Positions 7,410 to 14,421 of a DNA stretch of 18,860 bases are shown here, piece by piece. Source of the DNA: CAZGKX01 sp964525945 (lineage in GTDB: Bacteria; Pseudomonadota; Gammaproteobacteria; Legionellales; Legionellaceae). Both the position numbers and the translations under genes were made by a program. Position 1 is the stretch's first letter. Each line of letters starts with the position of its first letter. Below the pieces are notes generated by a model that made no database searches, had not been told where the DNA came from, and saw only the letters and a program-made list of their open reading frames with translations. The stretch is from positions 1 through 18,860 of the forward strand of contig CAZGKX010000056.1 of assembly GCA_964525945.1 (NCBI GenBank), written 5' to 3'.

Positions 7410-7595
7410 TCACCCACCCATTCGCACGCAGGGTAGTTCACTTCTTTTTTGAGGCACCAATCGGGTGTTTTAGCTCGATTTCAGCGCCAAAACATTGAGG
7501 ATAAACCCGAAATGGAGTATGCCCTTTTTTAAGACTACGAAATAAACAAAATATTGGGTATACTGTCTTATCTAAACTATTGTCACGGAGAAATA
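7410..7595. other. radC-ssb spacer with nested inverted repeats
   Basis: A 186-bp non-coding stretch. It holds an outer pair TCGGGT (7461-7466) / ACCCGA (7505-7510), an inner pair GTTTT (7467-7471) / AAAAC (7489-7493), and a weak alternative hairpin CACC/GGTG (7455-7467) followed by four T. A TATACT hexamer at 7559-7564 could be the -10 box of ssb, but I see no good -35 partner. There is no clear LexA box. These weak signals may act as a leaky terminator for radC or a leader for ssb. Confidence 0.3.
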
Positions 7596-8060
7596 ATGGC
7601 TCGCGGAATCAATAAAGTCATTCTCGTCGGTAACGTCGGCGTTGACCCAGAAGTAAAATACATGCCAAATGGCAATGCAGTGACCACCCTATCCATCGCA
7701 ACCAGCGAAACCTGGAAAGACAAGCAAACCGGTGACAAACAAGAACGCACCGAATGGCACCGTGTTGTTTGTTTTAATCGCTTGGGTGAAATTGCCGGTG
7801 AATATGTGCGTAAAGGTTCAAAACTTTATGTGGAAGGCAGTTTACGTACACGTAAATGGCAAGATCAACAAGGCCAAGATCGGTACACCACAGAAATCGT
7901 CGCCAATGACATTCAAATGTTGGACACAAAAGGTTCTAGCAACGACTACCCCAGTGCCCAATCAGCACCCAGTGCCCGCGCCACCCCTAAATCGCAAGCG
8001 GCACCACAAATGGCACCTCAGGATGCGTTTGATGAATTGGACGATGATATTCCCTTTTAA
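7596..8060 (+). CDS. ssb: Single-stranded DNA-binding protein
   Basis: A 154-aa bacterial SSB that coats single-stranded DNA as a tetramer during replication, repair and recombination. Residues 1-110 are the OB fold (ARGINKVILVGNVGVDPEVKY, then VNFR-like WHRVVCFNRLGEIAGEYVRKGS, then VEGSLRTRKWQDQ). Residues 111-145 are a flexible Pro/Ala/Gln/Ser linker, and the protein ends in the acidic tip DELDDDIPF that recruits partner proteins. The ATG at 7596 is chosen because GGAG lies 5 nt upstream and SSBs begin MARGINKV. A TTG 14 codons earlier is open but adds an unrelated peptide. The gene ends just before a strong terminator and looks monocistronic. Confidence 0.97.
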   Translation: MARGINKVILVGNVGVDPEVKYMPNGNAVTTLSIATSETWKDKQTGDKQERTEWHRVVCFNRLGEIAGEYVRKGSKLYVEGSLRTRKWQDQQGQDRYTTEIVANDIQMLDTKGSSNDYPSAQSAPSARATPKSQAAPQMAPQDAFDELDDDIPF

Positions 8061-8130
8061 TTTTCAATCAAGTAAAGTGTAACGTTTAAAAAATAGAAAT
8101 AAAACATAATGATAAAAAAATTACCCAAAC

Positions 8131-8170
8131 ATAAAGCCGTTAATTTTTAAAGTGATTAATGGCTTTTATA
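8131..8170 (+). terminator. Rho-independent terminator after ssb
   Basis: AAAGCCGTTAAT (8133-8144) pairs with ATTAATGGCTTT (8155-8166) over 12 positions with one G-T wobble and a 10-nt loop, then TTAT follows. Outer bases TTACC (8121-8125) and GGTAA (8171-8175) extend the symmetry. It is 73 bp past the ssb stop. Confidence 0.7.
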
Positions 8171-8234
8171 GGTAACGATCTCTACTATCCGCTACACTAT
8201 TAGCACTCGAAAACACGACCATACGCTCATGTTT

Positions 8235-8263
8235 TTGCGCTTAATATTTAAATAATGTATAAT
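8235..8263 (+). promoter_or_regulatory. Predicted promoter of the 99-aa orphan gene
   Basis: A perfect -10 hexamer TATAAT (8258-8263) sits 17 bp after TTGCGC (8235-8240), which matches only the first three bases of the -35 consensus. The start would be near 8270, about 43 nt before the ATG at 8313. It lies beyond the ssb terminator, so the orphan gene probably has its own transcript. Confidence 0.5.
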
Positions 8264-8312
8264 AAGTTCTCATTGTTAATAAAAACTCGATTGTAATATA
8301 GTGAGAAATTAA

Positions 8313-8612
8313 ATGAACATTGAACAATTAAGAGCTGTAATCGATCACCCGGCCACAAAACTTGGAATGAGCATGCTACTGCTTGCTGCTCCATATAATG
8401 AAATGAATAAGACGGAAATTTATGGAATACCCGCTGGCAATATCATTTTTGCTTGTGCAGCAATGAATATTGCTCATGCCCTTGTAGGGTGTGCATTTCG
8501 ATTTTTCCCAAACGGAATTCATTTACAGTTCCGCGTTCCAATTGCAAGACTAGATGATTCTGTTCTAGCAGCCTATAATTCTGTAGCCGATAGTGTCTCT
8601 AGCTCGTTATAA
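8313..8612 (+). CDS. Hypothetical small protein, probably membrane-associated
   Basis: A 99-aa protein that I do not recognise. It has a short hydrophobic run at about 17-26 (GMSMLLLAAP) and a longer one at about 38-58 (IPAGNIIFACAAMNIAHALVG), then a charged and amphipathic C-terminal third ending in a serine-rich tail. The longer run could cross a membrane once. Support for coding: a promoter with perfect TATAAT upstream, an isolated position after the ssb terminator, and an ATG with a modest GTGAG 7 nt upstream. Against: no recognised family, no strong Shine-Dalgarno, and short length. It sits in the only accessory-looking stretch of the window, between ssb and the dipeptidase gene. Confidence 0.5.
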   Translation: MNIEQLRAVIDHPATKLGMSMLLLAAPYNEMNKTEIYGIPAGNIIFACAAMNIAHALVGCAFRFFPNGIHLQFRVPIARLDDSVLAAYNSVADSVSSSL

Positions 8613-8661
8613 ATTTTGGAACATCCAAGTCCCCAGAATTCACTCGCCAACGCGACAAGTA

Positions 8662-8696
8662 GGCCTTATATTTTTCCTTCGGAAAAACATAAGGCC
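8662..8696. repeat. Large near-perfect hairpin between orphan gene and dipeptidase gene
   Basis: GGCCTTAT (8662-8669) pairs with ATAAGGCC (8689-8696), and inside them TTTTTCC (8671-8677) pairs with GGAAAAA (8681-8687) around a TTC loop. Only one A-C mismatch interrupts a 16-position stem. It lies between convergent genes and no T-run follows the stem on either side, so it is not a textbook terminator, though it may still end or protect transcripts. The remaining bases of this 162-bp spacer show nothing I can name. Confidence 0.6.
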
Positions 8697-8774
8697 CTAA
8701 AGCTGCCAGGAGACTACAGGCCTCGGTTTATTATAGCCGCATATTGGCATAATACCGACAAGCACAATGCAATT

Positions 8775-9533
8775 CTAAGTGATAAAATCAAAATAACGAT
8801 CAGGATAAGGTTCCTTGGCCAACGTGTAATGCCACCATTCTTCTTCAATGCCGTTAAACCCAGCGGCTAACATGTTATCACGTAATAATTGACGCATACT
8901 GGCTTGTTGGGGCGTGATCAACTGCGAATTAAAATGCGAGACAGGGTGAAATAAATCAAAACTCGAGCCCATATCCACTGAACCGTCGTCCAAATAGGGA
9001 ATACGCTCACCATTGCTTAAGACGCGGGTTGTGTATTGAATAGCTGTGGGTGATTTTGTAAGCGGAATCAGAGTCAAATCAATCGTGCTGCCACGGCTGT
9101 GTCCCGATTTTTTCAATAGATAACCCAAATCGAACAAATCTTGTTTGGGTAACGAAGGGTAATAATGAGACTTGCCCAACTGATCGCCTGCACTTTGGCT
9201 CCAGGCAATGAACGAATCAACAGCACGTTGCGGCCGATAAGCGTCGTACACCAGCAAACCGTAACCTAGCTTGTTGAGGTTGCTATTAACCTTTGCTAAA
9301 GCTTTTGCAGCTTTCAACGTGCAATATATATCGCCATGCTGGTAACCCACAACAGGCCTGTTGAGAAAATTGTTGGCGGTGGCATAACGCTGTACGCCAT
9401 AAACATCGGGAACGGCTTCCGATAACTTAACAAACTTATTGGACAACAACACAGTTTTGGCGAACAAACTTAATGGAAACGTTATGAAGAACGATAAACA
9501 GATCCAAGCAAATGGTTTGACGACATGAATCAT
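8775..9533 (-). CDS. Exported D-alanyl-D-alanine dipeptidase, peptidase family M15 (VanX/DdpX type)
   Basis: A 252-aa zinc peptidase. Residues 1-25 form a signal peptide (one basic residue, hydrophobic core ICLSFFITFPLSLF, Ala25 before KT), so the mature enzyme is probably periplasmic. The zinc site is complete: His145 and Asp152 in SGHSRGSTID, and Glu232 and His235 in EEEWWHY. Arg100 in DAYRP matches the substrate-binding arginine region of VanX. Family members cleave the D-Ala-D-Ala dipeptide. In Gram-negatives without vancomycin genes this likely serves recycling of D-alanine from peptidoglycan turnover, not antibiotic resistance. No vanH or vanA partner is nearby. It is convergent with the orphan gene and follows rplQ, from which a terminator separates it. 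The ATG at 9533 has only a weak ribosome binding site. Confidence 0.88.
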   Translation of the reverse strand: MIHVVKPFAWICLSFFITFPLSLFAKTVLLSNKFVKLSEAVPDVYGVQRYATANNFLNRPVVGYQHGDIYCTLKAAKALAKVNSNLNKLGYGLLVYDAYRPQRAVDSFIAWSQSAGDQLGKSHYYPSLPKQDLFDLGYLLKKSGHSRGSTIDLTLIPLTKSPTAIQYTTRVLSNGERIPYLDDGSVDMGSSFDLFHPVSHFNSQLITPQQASMRQLLRDNMLAAGFNGIEEEWWHYTLAKEPYPDRYFDFIT

Positions 9534-9560
9534 ACGATCAACCGTTTAGTACCGTGTCAT

Positions 9561-9590
9561 ACAACAAAGCCAGCAATAGCAGCTGGCTTT
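9561..9590 (-). terminator. Rho-independent terminator of the alpha ribosomal operon
   Basis: In the leftward direction the arms AAAGCCAGC (9590 to 9582) and GCTGGCTTT (9574 to 9566) pair perfectly over 9 bp around a 7-nt loop, and the transcript then reads GTTGT. It lies 25 bp beyond the rplQ stop and closes the ribosomal superoperon before the dipeptidase gene. Confidence 0.75.
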
Positions 9591-9615
9591 AAGGAGAATT
9601 TATATCTGGAGCTTA

Positions 9616-10002
9616 TTATTTATCTTCAGTTTCTTCAACCACTTCAGGACGGTCAACCAACTCTATAATAGCCATTGGCGCATTGTCACCTGGTCTAAAT
9701 CCGCATTTCAACACGCGAACATAACCACCAGGACGTTCCGTATAACGTGGTCCAAGTGTTGTAAATAATTTACCTACAGCACTCTTAGAACGCAATGTGT
9801 CAAATACATGACGTCGACTGGCTACAGAATCGGATTTGCTGACTGTAATCAATGGTTCGATGTACCTTCTTAATTCCTTTGCCTTTGGCAAAGTTGTTTT
9901 AATCAGTTCATGTTCAATCAAAGAGCAGCACATGTTAGAAAACATAGCTTTTCTATGACTGCTGGTGCGGCCAAAACTACGGCCTGTATTGCGGTGACGC
10001 AT
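9616..10002 (-). CDS. rplQ: 50S ribosomal protein L17
   Basis: A 128-aa protein matching bacterial L17 in length and sequence, starting MRHRNTGRSFGRTSSHRKAMF and including the GPRYTERPGGYVRVLK segment near 83-100. L17 sits by the exit side of the large subunit and is needed for its assembly. AGGAG precedes the ATG by 9 nt. It is the last gene of the alpha operon, 18 bp after rpoA and followed by a terminator. The acidic tail after RPE is longer than the globular part needs, which is common. Confidence 0.97.
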   Translation of the reverse strand: MRHRNTGRSFGRTSSHRKAMFSNMCCSLIEHELIKTTLPKAKELRRYIEPLITVSKSDSVASRRHVFDTLRSKSAVGKLFTTLGPRYTERPGGYVRVLKCGFRPGDNAPMAIIELVDRPEVVEETEDK

Positions 10003-10020
10003 AACTAAGACTCCTAAATA

Positions 10021-11013
10021 TTATTCACCCAAATTCTCAGGTGGCCAATTCTCAAGCTTCATCCCAAGAGATAATGAGCGCGATGCCAATACATCTTTGA
10101 TCTCAGTAAGGGACTTTTTGCCCAAATTGGGTGTTTTCAACAATTCGTTCTCTGATTTTTGAACCAAATCACCAATGTAGTAAATGTTTTCAGCTTTTAA
10201 ACAGTTTGCAGATCGAACAGTCAGTTCTAAATCATCGACCGGTCTTAATAAAATCGGGTCAAAATCATTGCGAACATTATTGTCCAAGCATGACTCTTCA
10301 AATTTCATATCCACAAAAGCATGCAATTGACGTTGCAAGATACTCGCAGAAATGCGGATTGCTTCTTCTGGATCAATCGTACCGTTGGTTTGCAATTCAA
10401 TGGTTAATTTGTCCAAATCAGTGCGGTTTTCTACACGTGCTTTGTCAACAAAATAAGCAACTTTTTTCACGGGTGAAAAAGTATTGTCAATTTTTAAATT
10501 ACCAACCGTTTTACGTTGCACTTCATCATCAAGCAAACGAACACTGTTGTCGTTGGAATGGTAACCAATACCCTTCTTAACTTTTAACACCATATTGAGC
10601 TTGCCATTTTCATTCAGATTGGCAATCAACAATTCAGGGTTAAGAACTTCAACACCATGGGTTACTTGAATGTCACCAGCGGTTACTTGGCAAGGACCTT
10701 GCTTACTAATTGTTAGAGTAGCTTCAGTTCCAACTGACATACGAATAGCCACTTCTTTCAGGTTTAATAAGATGTTTACGACGTCTTCTTGCACACCTTC
10801 AATGGTGCTGTATTCATGCAAAACACCTTCAATGGTCGCTTCTGTTATGGCACAACCCGGCATAGAAGACATGAGAATTCGTCTTAAAGCATTACCGAGC
10901 GTGTATCCAAAACCAGGCTCTAGCGGCTCTAATACGATACGTGAGTGGAATATAGTATCGGATTGAACTTTTAGTACTTTTGGCGTCAGCATTTCATTAA
11001 TATCAGTATACAT
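10021..11013 (-). CDS. rpoA: DNA-directed RNA polymerase subunit alpha
   Basis: A 330-aa protein, one residue longer than E. coli RpoA. The N-terminal domain (about 1-235) dimerises and seeds assembly of beta and beta'. It shows LEPLEPGFGYTLGNALRRIL at about 28-47. After a short linker the C-terminal domain (about 250-330) binds UP elements and activators. The DNA-contact arginine equivalent to E. coli Arg265 is Arg267 in TVRSANCLKAE, followed by LLKTPNLGKKSLTEIKDVL. Its place between rpsD and rplQ is the standard alpha-operon location, which couples polymerase and ribosome supply. GGAGA about 10 nt upstream supports the start. Confidence 0.98.
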   Translation of the reverse strand: MYTDINEMLTPKVLKVQSDTIFHSRIVLEPLEPGFGYTLGNALRRILMSSMPGCAITEATIEGVLHEYSTIEGVQEDVVNILLNLKEVAIRMSVGTEATLTISKQGPCQVTAGDIQVTHGVEVLNPELLIANLNENGKLNMVLKVKKGIGYHSNDNSVRLLDDEVQRKTVGNLKIDNTFSPVKKVAYFVDKARVENRTDLDKLTIELQTNGTIDPEEAIRISASILQRQLHAFVDMKFEESCLDNNVRNDFDPILLRPVDDLELTVRSANCLKAENIYYIGDLVQKSENELLKTPNLGKKSLTEIKDVLASRSLSLGMKLENWPPENLGE

Positions 11014-11031
11014 TCGGCTATGTCTCCAAAC

Positions 11032-11652
11032 TTACTTAGAGTAAAGTTCTACCACCAAGTTAACGTTAAAATCAGCAGATAAGTCACTTAACGTTGGCAG
11101 GGAAGATAAAGTACCTTTAAATGCCGACGTTTCTACTGTCAACCAATCGCAAGAGGTTCGTTGCTCTGTGAGTGCGATAGCGGCTTGAACTCTGCCTTGT
11201 GTTCTAGCTTTTTGTCGAATGGAAACTACATCCCCGACTTCAACTAAAAATGAAGGAATATTCACAACTTTATCATTCACAAGAATTGCTTTGTGCGCAA
11301 CCAGCTGACGAGCTTCAGCGCGTGTGCTTGCAAAACCTAAACGATACACAACATTGTCCAAACGACGTTCTAGCAAAGCCATTAAATTTTCGCCTGTAGA
11401 ACCTTTTTGCCTAGCTGCTTTGGAGTAGTACCCTTTGAATTGCTTTTCCAATACACCGTACAAACGACGAATTTTTTGCTTTTCACGCAATTGAATACCA
11501 TAACCACTCAAACGAGGGCGCTTATCACCATGCTGTCCAGGCAATTTCTCAGAACGACACTTAGATTTGTGGTCACGTACACCACTTTTCAACAATAGAT
11601 CAGTGCCTTCTCTACGAGATAGTTTGCACTTAGGACCAAGATATCTAGCCAT
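11032..11652 (-). CDS. rpsD: 30S ribosomal protein S4
   Basis: A 206-aa primary 16S rRNA-binding protein, the same length as E. coli S4. It begins MARYLGPKCKLSRREGTDL and contains the S4 RNA-binding domain around 96-160 (ERRLDNVVYRLGF, RQLVAHKAILVN). It keeps Cys9 and Cys32 but not the full four-cysteine zinc site of some S4 proteins. In E. coli S4 represses the alpha operon by binding the leader before rpsM. Here that leader looks short (see the promoter entry at 12488-12516). GGGAG precedes the start. Confidence 0.97.
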   Translation of the reverse strand: MARYLGPKCKLSRREGTDLLLKSGVRDHKSKCRSEKLPGQHGDKRPRLSGYGIQLREKQKIRRLYGVLEKQFKGYYSKAARQKGSTGENLMALLERRLDNVVYRLGFASTRAEARQLVAHKAILVNDKVVNIPSFLVEVGDVVSIRQKARTQGRVQAAIALTEQRTSCDWLTVETSAFKGTLSSLPTLSDLSADFNVNLVVELYSK

Positions 11653-11668
11653 TAATTACTCCCGAATC

Positions 11669-12067
11669 TTATACTCGACGTTTCTTAGGCGGCTTACAAC
11701 CATTGTGGGGTATGCCAGTTACATCAGTAATTTCTACAATTTTGAATTCCTGCGATATCAATTCACGAATCGTTGATTCGCGACCAGGTCCAGGACCATG
11801 GATAAATACTGCAACAGATTTCATACCATATTCTTTAGCAACTGCAGATGCACGTTCAGTAGCAATTTGCGCTGCGTATGGTGTGCTCTTGCGTGACCCT
11901 CTAAATCCAGAGCCGCCTGAAGTTGCCCAACAAAGTGCGTTTCCTTGACGATCAGTAAACGTTACAATTGTATTGTTAAATGATGCGTGTACATGCACAA
12001 TACCGTCCGAAACAACTCGCTTTATTTTTTTTCGGACCTTTTGTTGTTTTGCCTTGTTTATAGCCAT
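11669..12067 (-). CDS. rpsK: 30S ribosomal protein S11
   Basis: A 132-aa S11 that forms part of the platform where mRNA leaves the small subunit. Typical elements are HASFNNTIVTFTDRQGN, ATSGGSGFRGSRKSTPYAAQ, and the basic end GIPHNGCKPPKKRRV. It lies 21 bp after rpsM with AGGAT as ribosome binding site, in standard alpha-operon order. Confidence 0.97.
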   Translation of the reverse strand: MAINKAKQQKVRKKIKRVVSDGIVHVHASFNNTIVTFTDRQGNALCWATSGGSGFRGSRKSTPYAAQIATERASAVAKEYGMKSVAVFIHGPGPGRESTIRELISQEFKIVEITDVTGIPHNGCKPPKKRRV

Positions 12068-12088
12068 CTTAATATCCTACTTGAAAAA

Positions 12089-12445
12089 TCAATTAGTGGT
12101 GCCTTTACGACGACCCTTTCTCGTTCGCGCATTTGTCTTTGTTCGCTGCCCGCGCAAAGGTAAACCACGACGATGTCTCAACCCACGGTAACAACCCAAA
12201 TCCATTAAGCGCTTGATGTTAATTGTTACAGCTCTGCGCAAATCACCTTCGACAGTTAACTTAGCAATTTCATTACGGAATGACTCAAGTTGAGCTTCTG
12301 TCAATTGCGATACTTTTGTTGACGGTTCGATACCAACCATCTTGCATAACTTGATGGATGTAGGTCTGCCGATACCGTAAATAGAGGTAAGCGCAATCAC
12401 TACATGTTTATGATCCGCTATGTTAACACCTGCAATACGTGCCAT
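12089..12445 (-). CDS. rpsM: 30S ribosomal protein S13
   Basis: A 118-aa protein of the small-subunit head that contacts the P-site tRNA and the bridge to L5. It starts MARIAGVNIADHKHVVIALT, has the YGIGR turn of its helix-two-turn-helix motif, and ends in the long basic RGLRHRRGLPLRGQRTKTNA tail. GGAG precedes the ATG. It is the first gene of the alpha operon. The 78-bp gap before it holds a promoter-like pair and a palindrome. Confidence 0.97.
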   Translation of the reverse strand: MARIAGVNIADHKHVVIALTSIYGIGRPTSIKLCKMVGIEPSTKVSQLTEAQLESFRNEIAKLTVEGDLRRAVTINIKRLMDLGCYRGLRHRRGLPLRGQRTKTNARTRKGRRKGTTN

Positions 12446-12467
12446 TAATTTCTCCGAACGTTATTTT

Positions 12468-12488
12468 TTCTGTCAGAAAAGGACAGAA
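12468..12488. promoter_or_regulatory. Palindrome overlapping the predicted alpha-operon transcription start
   Basis: TTCTGTC and GACAGAA form a perfect 7+7 inverted repeat around a 7-bp centre. In the leftward direction it begins at the last base of the -10 box and runs past the predicted start. Followed by an A-run, not a T-run, in the reading direction, it is not a terminator for rpmJ. It could be a protein-binding site, or an RNA hairpin in read-through transcripts from the spc operon. Confidence 0.4.
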
Positions 12489-12516
12489 TAATACTTGTTT
12501 CATTTATTAAAATCAA
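12488..12516 (-). promoter_or_regulatory. Predicted promoter of the alpha operon
   Basis: On the minus strand TTGATT (12516 to 12511) and TATTAT (12493 to 12488) are spaced by exactly 17 bp. Transcription would begin near 12481, leaving a leader of about 35 nt before rpsM. The alpha promoter is known from E. coli in this same rpmJ-rpsM gap. Confidence 0.55.
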
Positions 12517-12523
12517 GCAAGAA

Positions 12524-12637
12524 CTAACCTTGCCTTTGCTTATGTCGCGCATCTTTGCAAATTACACGAATGGTTCCATTGCGTTTGATAACTTTGCAGT
12601 TTCGGCAAATACGCTTTACTGATGCTCTAACTTTCAT
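12524..12637 (-). CDS. rpmJ: 50S ribosomal protein L36, zinc-binding form
   Basis: A 37-aa protein too short for ordinary gene finders. It reads MKVRASVKRICRNCKVI at the start and DARHKQRQG at the end, which are L36 hallmarks. The zinc ribbon is complete: Cys11, Cys14, Cys27 and His32. This is the C+ form, whereas zinc-free paralogues exist in some bacteria for zinc starvation. L36 sits in the large subunit and stabilises 23S rRNA contacts. CGGAG lies about 8 nt upstream of the ATG. It is 18 bp after secY, in the standard last position of the spc operon. Confidence 0.96.
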   Translation of the reverse strand: MKVRASVKRICRNCKVIKRNGTIRVICKDARHKQRQG

Positions 12638-12655
12638 TACTAACTCCGATAATAA

Positions 12656-13990
12656 TCATAAAAGTCCAGGTAGTTTACTACCTTTAAAATTGGTTTTTTT
12701 CATCAATGAGTCATACTGCTGGGTCATTAAGTGTGCTTGTATTTGTGCCACAAAGTCCATAATAACAACGACAATAATCAACAACGAGGTTCCACCAAAA
12801 TAAAAGGGCACATGCCATGTATACATTAGTATTTGTGGCAATAAACAAACCAAAACCAAATAAATTGCACCAACTAATGTTAACCGGGTCATTACCAAAT
12901 CAATATAACGTGACGTTTGATCGCCAGGACGGATACCAGGAATATAAGCGCCTGATTTTTTTAAATTATCAGCGGTATCTTTTGGATTAAAAACAAGTGC
13001 TGTATAAAAGAATGCAAAAAACAAAATTGCTGCTGCATATACAATTAAATACAGTGGTTGTCCAGGAGATAATGCCATCCCTACATCCGCTAGCCAATCC
13101 ATCCCTTTGCCTCGACCAAAAAATTGCGCAAGCGTGGCAGGCAATAAAATGATACTTGAAGCAAAAATAGGTGGAATCACACCAGCCATATTAATTTTCA
13201 AGGGTAAATGACTTGTTTGCGCAGCATAGACTTTTCGGCCTTGCGTTCGTTGCGCATAATTCACCCTAATGCGACGTTGGCCTCGTTCCATAAACACGAC
13301 GAAACCCGTCACTGCGATAACAATGATAGCAATCAACAACATGGTCAATGCTTGCATTTGCCCTTCGCGTACTTGTTGAAAAACGGAAGCTATCGCATTC
13401 GGCATGCTAGAAACAATACCAGAAAAAATGATCAGCGAAATACCGTTACCGACACCTTTTTCCGTAATTTGCTCACCCAACCACATTAAAAACATCGTCC
13501 CCGTTACCAATGTCACCACCGCGGTAAAATAGAACGCCATATCGGGTTGCAGCGCAATTTGCTGACCAGCCAGCCATCGAGCCATCCCTAAGGATTGAAA
13601 GATCGATAACAACAGGGTTAAATAGCGGGTGTATTGATTGATTTTTCGCTTGCCTGACTCACCTTCTTTCTTTAATTGTTCCAAAGACGGTACAACCACC
13701 GAGAAAAGCTGAATCATGATCGATGCAGAGATATAAGGCATGATCCCAATAGCAAATACCGTAACTCGCGATAGCGCACCACCCGAGAACATGTTAAACA
13801 AGCCAAAGATTGTGTTTTGCTGCTCGTTAAAGAAATTTGCTAACTTTTGCGGATCCAGTCCAGGCACAGGTATATGAGCACCTAACCGATAAACCAATAT
13901 CCCGAGGATAACAAAGATCAAACGTTGTTTAAGTTCAGCCAACCCGCTTGCGGATTGGCCAGGCATTTTTTTGGGATTTTTTGTACTCAC
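12656..13990 (-). CDS. secY: Protein translocase subunit SecY
   Basis: A 444-aa inner-membrane channel of the Sec system, which with SecE and SecG passes unfolded proteins driven by SecA or the ribosome. Ten membrane segments can be placed at about 22-41, 75-100, 121-138, 151-171, 184-204, 214-234, 268-290, 312-333, 371-389 and 400-416. The periplasmic plug region follows TM1 (PVPGLDPQKL), and the conserved cytoplasmic loop PKDTADNLKKSGAYIPGIRPG lies at 336-356. The start is a GTG overlapping the rplO stop in GTGA, with GGTGGAAG upstream. An internal ATG at codon 9 lacks a ribosome binding site. Its position in the spc operon is standard. Confidence 0.97.
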   Translation of the reverse strand: MSTKNPKKMPGQSASGLAELKQRLIFVILGILVYRLGAHIPVPGLDPQKLANFFNEQQNTIFGLFNMFSGGALSRVTVFAIGIMPYISASIMIQLFSVVVPSLEQLKKEGESGKRKINQYTRYLTLLLSIFQSLGMARWLAGQQIALQPDMAFYFTAVVTLVTGTMFLMWLGEQITEKGVGNGISLIIFSGIVSSMPNAIASVFQQVREGQMQALTMLLIAIIVIAVTGFVVFMERGQRRIRVNYAQRTQGRKVYAAQTSHLPLKINMAGVIPPIFASSIILLPATLAQFFGRGKGMDWLADVGMALSPGQPLYLIVYAAAILFFAFFYTALVFNPKDTADNLKKSGAYIPGIRPGDQTSRYIDLVMTRLTLVGAIYLVLVCLLPQILMYTWHVPFYFGGTSLLIIVVVIMDFVAQIQAHLMTQQYDSLMKKTNFKGSKLPGLL

Positions 13991-14421
13991 GCGACGACAC
14001 TTCCACCGAGATCTTCAATGGCTTTACGTGCACCCTTTGTGACACGCAGACCTTTTAATTTAACCGCAGCTGTCAATTCACCTGAAAGTATAACTTTTAC
14101 TTCGCGGATATTTTTATTGACAATACCTGCATTTTTTAAAACGTCGATGTCAATAACATCCGCAGTTAGCTTTGCAAGCTCAGCCAAGTTAATTTCGTCA
14201 ACCGTACGACCAACACGCGACTTGAATCCCATTTTAGGAAGCCGACGTTGAATTGGCATTTGACCGCCTTCAAAATTAATTTTATGAAATCCACCCGCTC
14301 TGGCCTTTTGACCTTTATGGCCTTTACCGCTCGTTTTACCTAAGCCCGAGCCAATGCCTCTTCCTAACCGTCGTCGGCTTGGACGTGAACCTGGTTCTGG
14401 GGATAATGTGTTTAAATTCAT
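13987..14421 (-). CDS. rplO: 50S ribosomal protein L15
   Basis: A 144-aa late-assembly protein of the large subunit. The glycine- and lysine-rich N-terminal extension (RRRLGRGIGSGLGKTSGKGHKG, about 16-37) that threads into 23S rRNA is clear, followed by FEGGQMPIQRRLPKMGF and the C-terminal globular domain. It overlaps rpmD by one base (TAATG) and secY by four (GTGA), so translation is coupled in this stretch. Confidence 0.97.
   Translation of the reverse strand: MNLNTLSPEPGSRPSRRRLGRGIGSGLGKTSGKGHKGQKARAGGFHKINFEGGQMPIQRRLPKMGFKSRVGRTVDEINLAELAKLTADVIDIDVLKNAGIVNKNIREVKVILSGELTAAVKLKGLRVTKGARKAIEDLGGSVVA

Noticed and set aside
7563..7578. Possible LexA/SOS box before ssb (CTGT at 7563-7566)
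   Set aside because: The matching ACAG half-site at the required spacing is absent.
8616..8870. 84-aa plus-strand open frame after the orphan gene
   Set aside because: It needs a TTG start without ribosome binding site, reads through the large hairpin, and overlaps the end of the dipeptidase gene by about 96 bp.
8775..9533. Vancomycin resistance role for the VanX-like enzyme
   Set aside because: No vanH, vanA or vanRS genes are present, the organism appears Gram-negative, and the enzyme has a signal peptide unlike VanX.
10131..10580. 149-aa plus-strand open frame opposite rpoA
   Set aside because: It is antisense to a highly conserved gene, and no family or ribosome binding site is visible.
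11032..11652. Zinc-binding form of ribosomal protein S4
   Set aside because: Only Cys9 and Cys32 are present in the N-terminal region, not the four cysteines of the zinc form.
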